This document shows positions 17,848 through 25,684 of a stretch of 64,000 bases of DNA, piece by piece. Position 1 is the stretch's first letter. Each line of letters opens with the position of its first letter. The notes under the pieces are model-generated. The model searched no databases and had not been told where the DNA came from. It saw nothing but the letters and a program-made list of their open reading frames with translations. The stretch lies in NCBI RefSeq assembly GCF_039614845.1, contig NZ_JBDIML010000006.1, positions 157,097-221,096 of the forward strand, read 5' to 3'. The position numbers and the translations under genes are program-made. This stretch comes from Ornithinibacillus xuwenensis. GTDB lineage: Bacteria; Bacillota; Bacilli; Bacillales; Amphibacillaceae.

Positions 17848-18828
17848 TTAAATGTTATAGATGTCAGTTTTGTATTTGTCTAAATTAACTCGAAGCCACT
17901 CAATCGTCTCTGCAAGACCATCCTTTAACGTATAGGATGGCATCCAATTTGTTAATTGCTTAATCTTTTCATTAGATCCTAAGAGTCGATTAACCTCACT
18001 ATTTTCTGGACGTAATCTCTCCTCTTCGGTGATAATTTTTGCATTCGGATTAATTTGGCTAATAAGTTCATTCGCCAATTCACCAATGGAAATTTCTTGT
18101 TGGGTTGCAATATTAATTTCTTCCCCAATTGTGTTTTCAGACTTCGCAATTTCTATGAATCCTTGTACGGTATCTTTTACATAATTAAAATCCCTAGTAG
18201 GTGTTAAGGAACCTAATTCGATTTCTTCTTTTCCTGATAAAAGCTGTGTAATGATAGTTGGTATTACTGCTCTTGCAGATTGTCTAGGTCCATACGTATT
18301 AAACGGTCTCACAATGGATAATGGTGTATTAAAACTTCTATAAAAGGATTCTGCAATACGATCTGCACCTATTTTTGTTGCGGAGTATGGTGATTGTCCT
18401 TGAAATGGATGATTTTCATCAATTGGTACATATTTCGCAGTACCATAAACTTCTGATGTAGAAGTTATTAAAAGTCTATTCGTATCCAAATCACGAGCAG
18501 CTTGTAATACATTTAATGTACCTTTTATATTGGTATCCACGTAAGAATCTGGTGAGTGATAACTGAAAGGGATAGCAATTAATGCTGCTAAATGATAGAC
18601 TTCGTCAATCCCTTTCATGGCCTCTTTCACCCCATTTGGATCACGTATATCTCCCGAAAATACCTCAATTTGGTTAAGGATTTCTTTCGGTAATGTGTCT
18701 AACCATCCCCAAGAATTAAAAGAATTATAATAAACAAATGCTTTTACATCATGACCATCTTGAACGAGTTTTTCAGTAAGGTGAGAGCCAATAAATCCGT
18801 CAGCTCCGGTAATTAGTTTTTTTGCCAT
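17848..18828 (-). CDS. legB: NAD-dependent 4,6-dehydratase (LegB-type, extended SDR)
   Basis: The 326-residue protein begins K-K-L-I-T-G-A-D-G-F-I-G-S-H-L (TGxxGxxG) and has the catalytic Y-S-A-T-K (YxxxK) near residue 153, after S-T-S-E-V-Y-G. Extended SDRs of this type dehydrate GDP- or UDP-GlcNAc to the 4-keto-6-deoxy sugar. It is the first gene of a nine-gene minus-strand operon and lies directly behind a sigma-D promoter, so the pathway is switched on with late flagellar genes. Confidence 0.9.
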   Translation of the reverse strand: MAKKLITGADGFIGSHLTEKLVQDGHDVKAFVYYNSFNSWGWLDTLPKEILNQIEVFSGDIRDPNGVKEAMKGIDEVYHLAALIAIPFSYHSPDSYVDTNIKGTLNVLQAARDLDTNRLLITSTSEVYGTAKYVPIDENHPFQGQSPYSATKIGADRIAESFYRSFNTPLSIVRPFNTYGPRQSARAVIPTIITQLLSGKEEIELGSLTPTRDFNYVKDTVQGFIEIAKSENTIGEEINIATQQEISIGELANELISQINPNAKIITEEERLRPENSEVNRLLGSNEKIKQLTNWMPSYTLKDGLAETIEWLRVNLDKYKTDIYNI

Positions 18829-18873
18829 TTCTATCTATTTCCTTCCAATTAGTATACTTGTGTAATAGTTCTA

Positions 18874-18899
18874 ATATCGGCTAATTATCGCAGTTCTTA
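18874..18899 (-). promoter_or_regulatory. sigma-D promoter of the legionaminate operon
   Basis: On the minus strand TAAG (18899-18896), 14 bases, then GCCGATAT (18881-18874) match the sigma-D consensus, with one mismatch in the -35. The leader to legB is about 40 bases. It couples sugar synthesis to flagellin production and lies back to back with the promoter of the proteolytic flagellin. Confidence 0.85.
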
Positions 18900-18947
18900 A
18901 GATTAGTGTGGATATTTTTGAGTTTTGTATCAATAAAAATTTTTCAC

Positions 18948-18974
18948 TAAAAAAGAGACTACTTTAACCGATAA
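18948..18974 (+). promoter_or_regulatory. sigma-D promoter of the proteolytic flagellin
   Basis: TAAA (18948-18951), 15 bases, ACCGATAA (18967-18974). This leaves a leader of only about 33 bases before the ATG at 19015. Confidence 0.87.
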
Positions 18975-18996
18975 TACTGAATATAAGACTTTTACT

Positions 18997-19013
18997 ATAT
19001 TCAGGAGAAATAT
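18997..19013 (+). promoter_or_regulatory. GGA-loop hairpin over the flagellinolysin ribosome binding site (possible CsrA site)
   Basis: ATATT (18997-19001) and AATAT (19009-19013) form a short stem that presents CAGGAGA in the loop. The Shine-Dalgarno GGAG is in that loop. This is the geometry of CsrA targets. The stem is all A-T, so the call is tentative. Confidence 0.4.
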
Positions 19014-19014
19014 C

Positions 19015-20814
19015 ATGAGAATTAATCATAACATATTCGCTATTAGTGCTAATAGAAACCTATCAATTACCAACAACTCACTTACTAAAACATTAGAAAA
19101 ACTCTCTTCGGGATTAAAGGTTAACCAAGCTGCAGACGACGCGGCTGGATTGGCAATCTCAGAAAAAATGAGAGCGCAGATTCATGGTTTGCAGCAGACG
19201 AGTAGAAATATTCAGGATGCTGTTTCTTTAGTACAGACAGCTGAGGGTGGGTTGAACGAAATACACTCCCTTTTACAAAGAGGCAGGGAGCTTGCTGTTC
19301 AGGCAGCAAACGGAACATTAAGTGAAGAAAATCGAGGACATATCCAAAAAGAAACCAAGCAAATATTGGAGGAAATTAACAACATAGCAACACATACAGC
19401 TTTTAATGGAAAAAAATTACTTAGCAACGGTAGTGGTTTTATTGCAGTTCCTCCTTCTGGTGGAACAGGTACAGTAACGGGACCAATTGCACCTTCTACT
19501 CCTGATACAGTGGCAGATTCGGATGAACAAGCAATTATAGAGGCAATTAAGACCTCCATGCTTTCTGAATCAGAGCAGTTAATTCAACAATACTTCGGAA
19601 TTAATGCTGATGGTGCAGATATTGGGATATATGTTGACGATAATATGGCTAGCTCTACGCTTGCATTTGTTAGTTATTATGTAGGAGCAGATGGGAAAGG
19701 GTTTAATGTGGAGCTTCACTTAAATAAATCCTCCTTTCTTGACCCGTCACCTTCAATTGGTAATGATCGTGTAATCGCTCATGAAATGACACATGCCATC
19801 ATGGCGAGAAGTATGAATTATGGTGTATTACCGAAGTGGTTTAAAGAGGGAGCGGCAGAGTTTATTCATGGTGCAGATGAAAGACTCTATGCAGATTTAT
19901 ATTATAATGGTACTTCTAACGTTGTTAATGCTATTGGGGAAGGAACCGATGCTTATTGGACTAACAATAGTTTGCATTATTCTTCTGGTTATGCAGCTGT
20001 CCGTTATTTACATGAACAAATCAAGGACGCAGGTGGAAGTGGTATAAAGGATATTATGGTTTATTTAAGTAATCATCAATCCGCCTCACTTGATGATGCT
20101 CTAAAGAATATAAGTAGTGGTTCTTATAGTAATGGGTTAACAGGGTTTATGGATGATTTTCAAGCAAATGGTGCTGCTTTTATAAATACACTTAACTTAT
20201 CCAACGCGGACACAGGGGCTATTGGAGGATTGGATGCTGATGGAGGAGAGATAAGGGATGCTGAATCTGTAATACCTGATACAGGTATATATTCTGATGA
20301 TCCATTAACTCACTTTAATGAAATTTGGCCAATGTCAGAGTCAAGTACAGGAGGCTCAACTGCATCTCCATATATCCATTATTATGAAAAGGTAATTTAT
20401 AACCTGAATTCAGTTCAGTCTTCAGAAGAACCTTTAACGATGCAGATAGGACCAAGTCAAGGGCAATCCTTTCAAATAAATCGTAGTAATGTAACGACAG
20501 AAAGCTTAGGAATCAACGGAATTAATATGGTTACATCTGCTAGTGATTCAATTACTTTATTTGATCATGCGATTACTTTAGTTTCTAGTGAACGTTCGCG
20601 TTATGGAGCAATTCAGAATCGTTTAGAACATTCAATGAAAATAACGGATATGATGGCAGAAAATTTAGTAGCCACTGAGTCTAAGATTAGAGATGCGAAT
20701 ATAGCGAATGAAATGTTGCATTTTACCAAAAGTAATATTATTGCTCAAGCAGCGCAAAGTATGCTGTCTCAATCAAATCAAATTACGCAAGGAGTCTTAC
20801 AGCTACTTCGTTAA
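19015..20814 (+). CDS. flagellinolysin: flagellin with an internal zinc-metalloprotease domain
   Basis: The 599-residue protein keeps both flagellin ends. An N-terminal D0/D1 region (residues 1 to about 140; MRINHNIFAISANRN, SSGLKVN..ADDAAGLAISEKMR) and a C-terminal coil (about 500-599, ending Q-G-V-L-Q-L-L-R) flank a long insert in the hypervariable position. The insert carries H-E-M-T-H at residues 256-260 and E-G-A-A-E at 278-282, the zinc and third-ligand signature of gluzincins. This matches the published flagellinolysin family, in which thousands of subunits form a proteolytic filament. The short G/P/S/T-rich linker near residues 143-165 separates the domains. It is roughly twice the length of Hag, has ordinary rather than hag-like codon use, and has its own sigma-D promoter. 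It is probably a minor filament component; its substrate is unknown. Confidence 0.93.
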   Translation: MRINHNIFAISANRNLSITNNSLTKTLEKLSSGLKVNQAADDAAGLAISEKMRAQIHGLQQTSRNIQDAVSLVQTAEGGLNEIHSLLQRGRELAVQAANGTLSEENRGHIQKETKQILEEINNIATHTAFNGKKLLSNGSGFIAVPPSGGTGTVTGPIAPSTPDTVADSDEQAIIEAIKTSMLSESEQLIQQYFGINADGADIGIYVDDNMASSTLAFVSYYVGADGKGFNVELHLNKSSFLDPSPSIGNDRVIAHEMTHAIMARSMNYGVLPKWFKEGAAEFIHGADERLYADLYYNGTSNVVNAIGEGTDAYWTNNSLHYSSGYAAVRYLHEQIKDAGGSGIKDIMVYLSNHQSASLDDALKNISSGSYSNGLTGFMDDFQANGAAFINTLNLSNADTGAIGGLDADGGEIRDAESVIPDTGIYSDDPLTHFNEIWPMSESSTGGSTASPYIHYYEKVIYNLNSVQSSEEPLTMQIGPSQGQSFQINRSNVTTESLGINGINMVTSASDSITLFDHAITLVSSERSRYGAIQNRLEHSMKITDMMAENLVATESKIRDANIANEMLHFTKSNIIAQAAQSMLSQSNQITQGVLQLLR

Positions 20815-20851
20815 ATTACAAATTTCATGTTTTCTATCATGGCGATTACTC

Positions 20852-20882
20852 AAGAAAATTTCAATTTCTAATAAATTTTCTT
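20852..20882 (+). terminator. A/T-rich hairpin after the proteolytic flagellin gene
   Basis: AAGAAAATTT (20852-20861) and AAATTTTCTT (20873-20882) pair perfectly over 10 bp. The stem contains only two G-C pairs and no clear U-run follows, so termination is probably partial. Confidence 0.4.
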
Positions 20883-20894
20883 ATAAAAACTATT

Positions 20895-20920
20895 TAACCA
20901 TCCTAATAATTGTACGATAT
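20895..20920 (+). promoter_or_regulatory. sigma-D promoter of motAB
   Basis: TAAC (20895-20898), 14 bases, TACGATAT (20913-20920): one mismatch in each element. It would give a leader of about 210 bases before motA. Confidence 0.65.
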
Positions 20921-20968
20921 ATAAAGTAGGTGAAAAGTTTCACACCTGTAAATAATATATTCTGCGAA

Positions 20969-21100
20969 AAAGGCAAATCTATTGTAATTATAACTAATAT
21001 TTCATAGTGAAGGGCCGATAGCTCTGCCTGAAAATAAGATAGATTTCGTTAGAATCTCTGAAGGCTATTCTGATAGTTTGAAGGATAGCTTTTTTAATTT
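20969..21100 (+). promoter_or_regulatory. structured motA leader with a factor-independent terminator (attenuator candidate)
   Basis: The leader begins GAAAAAGGCAAA, the same 5' end as c-di-GMP riboswitch copies 1 and 2, and later has GGGCCGATAGC, close to GGGCCTAAAGC of copy 1. It lacks the essential GACGCAAAG block. AAATCTAT and ATAGATTT can pair across it, and AGGCA with TGCCT. It ends in a 10-bp hairpin, AAGGCTATTC (21061-21070)/GGATAGCTTT (21083-21092), with a T-rich tail before the motA ribosome binding site. It is either a decayed or variant aptamer or another attenuator. Confidence 0.5.
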
Positions 21101-21140
21101 AATTCTATTAAGCATAAAACATTAAAATGGAGGTCCACAA

Positions 21141-21935
21141 ATGGATAAATCATCACTATTAGGATTAATATTAGGAATCATCGCAGTTGGGGTTGGGATG
21201 GTTTTAAAAGGCGTAGGCCCGGAAGCATTGATAAATCCTGCTGCTATCTTAATTATATTAGTAGGTACAGCAGCTTCTGTTATGATCGCTTTCCCAATGA
21301 GTACTTTAAAGAAAGTACCAGCACTATTTAAGGTTCTTTTTACCGAAAAGCAGGAAAAGAGTGTGGAAGAACTTATCCTTACTTTTTCAGACATGGCAGA
21401 TCAGGCAAGAAAAGAAGGAATTCTATCGCTTGAAAGCAAACTAGATGAAATTGATGATTCATTTCTTGCGTCAGGTCTTCAACTAGCGATAGATGGACAA
21501 ACACCGGAATTTATTCGAGATGTATTGCTCGAAAAAATAGATGCAATGGAAAAGAGACATCATGAGGGAGCGGCAATATTCTCCCAAGCTGGTACGTACG
21601 CACCTACTCTAGGGGTTCTTGGAGCAGTTGTTGGGTTAATCGCAGCGCTAGCCGATATGTCTGATATTGAAAAGCTGGGGCATGCAATTTCTGCTGCCTT
21701 TATTGCAACCTTATTAGGTATTTTTACTGGTTATGTGCTTTGGCATCCATTCTCAAACAAGCTTAAGTCTAAATCTAAGCATGAGGTTGAGATTAAAGAA
21801 ATTATGATAGAAGGAATCATTTCCATCACAACAGGGGAGTCAGCAAAAGTTGTGAAAGATAAACTAGGGTCTTACTTAACTTCGAAAGAATACGAACGTT
21901 TAACAACAATGGAGTCTCCTAGTGAAGAAGAATAA
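21141..21935 (+). CDS. motA: flagellar motor stator protein MotA
   Basis: The 264-residue protein is colinear with B. subtilis MotA. It has two N-terminal membrane segments (about 4-25 and 29-50), a large cytoplasmic loop carrying the F-S-D-M-A-D-Q-A-R-K-E-G region that contacts FliG, and two further segments (about 150-170 and 180-202). The T-Y-A-P-T-L-G-V-L-G-A-V motif, with the conserved loop-3/TM3 proline, is intact. An AATGGAGG ribosome binding site precedes the ATG. With MotB it forms the ion-driven torque generator. Whether it uses protons or sodium cannot be decided here. Confidence 0.96.
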   Translation: MDKSSLLGLILGIIAVGVGMVLKGVGPEALINPAAILIILVGTAASVMIAFPMSTLKKVPALFKVLFTEKQEKSVEELILTFSDMADQARKEGILSLESKLDEIDDSFLASGLQLAIDGQTPEFIRDVLLEKIDAMEKRHHEGAAIFSQAGTYAPTLGVLGAVVGLIAALADMSDIEKLGHAISAAFIATLLGIFTGYVLWHPFSNKLKSKSKHEVEIKEIMIEGIISITTGESAKVVKDKLGSYLTSKEYERLTTMESPSEEE

Positions 21936-22734
21936 GAAAAAAGAAGAACATCATGTTGATGAGTCGTGGTTACTCCCCTACTCCGATTTATTAACACTTC
22001 TAGTAGCTTTATTTATTGTTCTATTTGCGATGAGTGAAATTGATACTAAGAAATATGAAGAACTAGCCGCTGTTTTTAAAAACGAATTTTCAAGTGGTGA
22101 CGAAGGAATCATGGAGAATGAAGCTCCAACACCTCAAAATCAAACACCTGAAGAGCAAGAAAATGAGAAGCTAGAGGAAGAGATAGAGAAAGAAACCGAG
22201 CAAGAGAAAGAGCAACAGGAAGAAGAAGGTAAAACAGAATTATTGAATTTACAGGAGCTTCAGAAAAAAATCAATCAATACATTTTAACGAATAATTTAT
22301 CAGAGTCCTTGGAGACTCAATTGTCTGATGAAGGTCTCATGATTTCAATCAAGAATGACATTTCCTTTGATTCGGGTAGTGCAGAGGTTAACCGAGCTGG
22401 TAAAGAGATTGCTGATGAAATATCAGAGCTTTTATATACAGACCCACCACATCAAATTGTGATAAGTGGTCATACGGATGATGTACCAATGAATAATGAG
22501 CAATTTGGGTCGAACTGGGAGTTAAGTGTAATGCGTGCTGTTAACTTTATGAGCTTAGTACTGGAGAATGAAAAGCTTGATCCTACCAAATTTAGTGCAA
22601 AAGGTTTTGGAGAATTTAAGCCTGTTGCTCCAAATAATACTGCTGAAAATAGAGCGAAGAATCGTCGGGTTGAAGTACTGATTTTACCGAACTATAGTAT
22701 TAGTGGACAAATTGATGAGACGAAAAGTGAGTAA
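21922..22734 (+). CDS. motB: flagellar motor stator protein MotB
   Basis: The GTG start at 21922 overlaps motA by 14 bases and follows GGAG. The 270-residue protein has one membrane helix with the ion-carrying aspartate at residue 22 (L-P-Y-S-D-L-L-T-L-L). A long acidic Glu/Gln linker spans about residues 60-100, and a C-terminal OmpA-like peptidoglycan-binding domain carries S-G-H-T-D-D-V-P and R-A-K-N-R-R-V-E-V. The helix resembles the H+-type MotB of B. subtilis more than MotS, but sodium use in halotolerant relatives makes this uncertain. Confidence 0.96.
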   Translation: MKKNKKKEEHHVDESWLLPYSDLLTLLVALFIVLFAMSEIDTKKYEELAAVFKNEFSSGDEGIMENEAPTPQNQTPEEQENEKLEEEIEKETEQEKEQQEEEGKTELLNLQELQKKINQYILTNNLSESLETQLSDEGLMISIKNDISFDSGSAEVNRAGKEIADEISELLYTDPPHQIVISGHTDDVPMNNEQFGSNWELSVMRAVNFMSLVLENEKLDPTKFSAKGFGEFKPVAPNNTAENRAKNRRVEVLILPNYSISGQIDETKSE

Positions 22735-22814
22735 TAACAGAATTTCTTGTTGTGTCACTTCCGCTAAGAACTTTGTCACCAAATGAATACAAACAACATG
22801 GGAGTGTGAAAAAA

Positions 22815-24506
22815 ATGAAAAAAAATAAATTAAATAGTGTTCGAGCAAAAATAATGATGGGCTTCTCATTAGTATTGGTATTTGTTATTTTGCTAGGAGC
22901 TTATAATTTTTATGAGGTAAACAATATTAATAAAGATACAGAGGAAATTGCTAGTGAACAGATGCCATTACTTATTGCAGATGAGAAAATGGCGTATAAC
23001 ATGGTCAATCGTAATGGTTTAGTACGTGCTTATCTGTTATATGAGGATGAAAAATACCGAAAACTCTTTGAAGAGGGTATTGAAGAAAGTATCCAGCTAG
23101 AGAATGATGTTCTAGCAATTAGTGATTCAGATGAAATAAAAGCACTTATAGAGAAGAAAATTCAATGGGGCGAATCAGTTAACGAAGTTCTCGCTGCCTA
23201 TGATAGTGGAAATAAAGAAGAAGCATTACGAATTATGGAAACAAAGGTATCACCGCTTGTAACGGAATTAGTAGAAGGTTTTGAAACAGCAGCAAGAGAG
23301 CGAGAAAGCGTTATTTATGATAAAACAGATGCTGCGATAAAGAGTAGTAAAACAATTGGTATTGCTAGTGCAGTTGTAACTTTATTAGTTGTATTAATTG
23401 GAATTCTTGTTTCGATTTACACGGCTAGACTAATTGCAAAACCAATCACTACGGTTATGAATCGCATGAAATCAGTAGCGTCTGGAGAGTTAAACCATGA
23501 GCCGTTACAATCGAAATCGAATGATGAAATTGGTCAGCTTGTCCAAGCAACGAATGAAATGAATGCTAATATGCGTGATATCATTCAGAAAATAAATGAG
23601 GTTTCCGAAACGGTTACAAGTCAAAGTAAAGGGCTAACACAATCAGCAAATGAAGTGAAAGTTGGCGCAGAACAAATTGCTACGACGATGGAAGAACTAG
23701 CAACAGGTACAGAAACACAAGCAAATAGTGCAAGTGATTTATCAGCTGGGATGAGTTCATTTACAACAGAAGTTCAAGAAGCAAATGAAAATGGTGCACA
23801 AATTGACCATTATTCAAAAGATGTACTTTCACTTACGAATGAAGGTTCTGACTTGATGAAATCCTCTACATTACAAATGCAACGTATTGATGAGATTGTG
23901 CAGGATGCTGTGAAAAAAGTAGAAGGCTTAGATGCACATTCACAAAAAATATCAAACTTAGTACTAGTAATAAAGGACATTGCAGAGCAAACAAACTTAC
24001 TAGCTTTAAATGCGGCGATTGAGGCAGCAAGAGCTGGGGAACATGGTAAAGGCTTTGCGGTTGTTGCAGATGAGGTAAGAAAGCTTGCAGAGCAAGTATC
24101 TGTATCGGTTACAGATATCACTGGAATTGTCGAGAACATTCAACATGAATCTAGTACAGTGTCACAGTCGCTACAAAATGGTTATCGAGAGGTTGAACAA
24201 GGAACAACTACGATTGATACGACTGGGCAAACCTTTGCCAAAATTACGGACGCTGTTACAAATATGGTCGCTAGTATTTCAACAGTTACAACGAACTTAT
24301 CGAATATGGCTACGAATAGCCAGGAGATGAGCAGTAACATAGAAGAAATTGCAGCAATTTCTGAGGAATCTGCTGCTGGTGTTGAACAAACATCTGCATC
24401 TGCACAACAGGTAAGTGGTTCCATGGAGGAAATCGCTGGGAACTCTGAGCAATTGTCCAGACTTGCTGAAGAGTTAAATGCATTAATCGGTAAATTTAAA
24501 ATATAA
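22815..24506 (+). CDS. methyl-accepting chemotaxis protein
   Basis: The start is set at the ATG at 22815, eight bases after GGAGTG; an upstream in-frame ATG at 22752 has no ribosome binding site. The 563-residue receptor has TM1 (about 12-33), an extracellular helical four-bundle-type sensor (about 34-180), TM2 (about 181-203), a HAMP domain, and a cytoplasmic coil. The hairpin-tip signature is I-A-E-Q-T-N-L-L-A-L-N-A-A-I-E-A-A-R-A-G. The sensor ligand is unknown. It follows motB by 80 bases and may be read from the same sigma-D transcript. Confidence 0.95.
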   Translation: MKKNKLNSVRAKIMMGFSLVLVFVILLGAYNFYEVNNINKDTEEIASEQMPLLIADEKMAYNMVNRNGLVRAYLLYEDEKYRKLFEEGIEESIQLENDVLAISDSDEIKALIEKKIQWGESVNEVLAAYDSGNKEEALRIMETKVSPLVTELVEGFETAARERESVIYDKTDAAIKSSKTIGIASAVVTLLVVLIGILVSIYTARLIAKPITTVMNRMKSVASGELNHEPLQSKSNDEIGQLVQATNEMNANMRDIIQKINEVSETVTSQSKGLTQSANEVKVGAEQIATTMEELATGTETQANSASDLSAGMSSFTTEVQEANENGAQIDHYSKDVLSLTNEGSDLMKSSTLQMQRIDEIVQDAVKKVEGLDAHSQKISNLVLVIKDIAEQTNLLALNAAIEAARAGEHGKGFAVVADEVRKLAEQVSVSVTDITGIVENIQHESSTVSQSLQNGYREVEQGTTTIDTTGQTFAKITDAVTNMVASISTVTTNLSNMATNSQEMSSNIEEIAAISEESAAGVEQTSASAQQVSGSMEEIAGNSEQLSRLAEELNALIGKFKI

Positions 24507-24518
24507 TTGTAAAAAAAA

Positions 24519-24550
24519 GAAACTCTACTTGGTAGGGTTTCTTTTTTTTT
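24519..24550 (+). terminator. terminator after the chemoreceptor gene
   Basis: GAAACTCTAC (24519-24528) and GTAGGGTTTC (24532-24541) form a 10-bp stem with one G-T pair, followed by nine T residues. Confidence 0.93.
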
Positions 24551-24653
24551 ACATCTACCATAAATTACATGAGCATATTTTTTGAAATTTTTGTTGCTAT
24601 TTGTGTAGAATTTAGTTTACTATAGTCTTTGTGATTAAAATTGTATCTAGATA

Positions 24654-24731
24654 GAAAAAGGCAAACTATTTGAAAGAATAGGACGCAAAGCTAAGGGTCT
24701 AAGGTCCATGACTATGATCGCCTGGTTGCCA
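24654..24731 (+). ncRNA. cyclic di-GMP-I (GEMM-I) riboswitch aptamer, copy 2
   Basis: GGCAAAC (24660-24666), a TATT/AATA stem with a GAAA-type loop, GGACGCAAAG (24681-24690), GGGTCTAAGG (24695-24704), and GCCTGGTTGCC (24720-24730) follow the family consensus closely, including the UUGCC 3' strand. Bases 24551-24653 before it hold only a candidate promoter region that I cannot resolve. Confidence 0.95.
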
Positions 24732-24761
24732 ACATGGATGTAACTATCATGTATTTTCTTT

Positions 24762-24797
24762 GGCTATTTTTAATTTCTTGGAATAGCTTTTATTATT
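24762..24797 (+). terminator. terminator in the expression platform of riboswitch copy 2
   Basis: GGCTATT (24762-24768) and AATAGCT (24782-24788) form a stem followed by TTTTATTATT. TTGGC (24760-24764) is also complementary to GCCAA (24728-24732) at the 3' edge of the aptamer. Ligand binding would keep that strand in the aptamer and let the terminator form, a predicted OFF switch. Confidence 0.6.
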
Positions 24798-24878
24798 GCA
24801 ACTGATTCATATTGGCAAATGTATTAATCCTACCATTTAGTAATAGGGTAAACGTGATAATGATGGGAGAAGAGGCTA

Positions 24879-25514
24879 TTGGGTGAGATTACAATAATCA
24901 AAGAAAAAGACTTAGTAAGAGATATCATAATTGAAAAATTAGAAGAAAAGCTTCCAGAATATGGATGGAAAGCAATCGATTCAACTGAGTATAATAATCT
25001 TGATTATTCATTAAGTCAGAGTGATTTAGTCATTATTGATCTAAGTACAAAAATAAATATCACTATTGTGATAGAGAATTTAATTAGTCACAATATTCGA
25101 GTTGCTGTTTGGACTTCAGATATAGACACGAATTTACTTTGCGAGTTATTCCGTTATGGTCTTCATGGCTATTTTTTCAATGGCATGGAATTAAGTGAAC
25201 TAGTCTTTGCTACCAAAACGATGCTAAATGACCAGCAATATATTCATCCAAAACTATCTGCAGTTCTATTAAATGATTACGTAAAGGTGACTCGTAAGCA
25301 ACCAGTTCGACCAAAAGGAATTTTAACGGAGCAAGAATGGAAGGTCTTAGAGGAGCTTGGTAAGGGATTAAATAATGGGAGTATTGCCGAGCAGTTATTT
25401 ATTTCAACTAGAACGGTGAATAACCACGTAAGCTCAATTCTAAAAAAATTACATGTATCCGACAGGACGAATGCAGTAATTGTCGCAATTAAAAACAATT
25501 GGATAACAATCTAG
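24879..25514 (+). CDS. orphan LuxR/NarL-type regulator with a degenerate receiver domain
   Basis: The TTG start at 24879 follows GGGAGAAGAGG. The 211-residue protein has an N-terminal receiver-like domain. It keeps a possible phospho-acceptor region (V-I-I-D-L-S) but lacks the acidic pair near its start (I-I-K-E-K). The C-terminal GerE/LuxR helix-turn-helix runs from about residue 148 (L-T-E-Q-E-W-K-V-L) through S-T-R-T-V-N-N-H-V-S-S-I-L-K-K-L. No kinase gene is adjacent. It is a single-gene unit controlled by a c-di-GMP riboswitch, in a motility neighbourhood, so a role in the motility/biofilm switch is likely. Targets are unknown. Confidence 0.85.
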   Translation: MGEITIIKEKDLVRDIIIEKLEEKLPEYGWKAIDSTEYNNLDYSLSQSDLVIIDLSTKINITIVIENLISHNIRVAVWTSDIDTNLLCELFRYGLHGYFFNGMELSELVFATKTMLNDQQYIHPKLSAVLLNDYVKVTRKQPVRPKGILTEQEWKVLEELGKGLNNGSIAEQLFISTRTVNNHVSSILKKLHVSDRTNAVIVAIKNNWITI

Positions 25515-25517
25515 AGA

Positions 25518-25553
25518 AAATGATGGGCTATTTATTTGTCCATCATTTTTTTG
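25518..25553 (+). terminator. terminator after the orphan regulator gene
   Basis: AAATGATGG (25518-25526) pairs with CCATCATTT (25540-25548), followed by a T-run. Confidence 0.9.
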
Positions 25554-25684
25554 TTTATTCGACAAAAAAAGATTATTTCCGAGGAAATATTCAAAATCTC
25601 ATCTTCCTATTTGATTGGGATAATAACCCATTCTGTTCTCATGCATATAGTGAATACTGAGAATAGATAAAAGGAGAGGAAGCG

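Noticed and set aside
21012..21020. GCCGATAG as a sigma-D -10 for motA
   Set aside because: No TAAA lies 14-16 bases upstream; a better candidate is TAAC-N14-TACGATAT at 20895-20920. The same holds for CCGATAG near 63303.
20969..21060. A fourth canonical c-di-GMP-I riboswitch before motA
   Set aside because: The 5' end matches, but the invariant GACGCAAAG block and the tetraloop hairpin are absent. Reported only as a structured leader.
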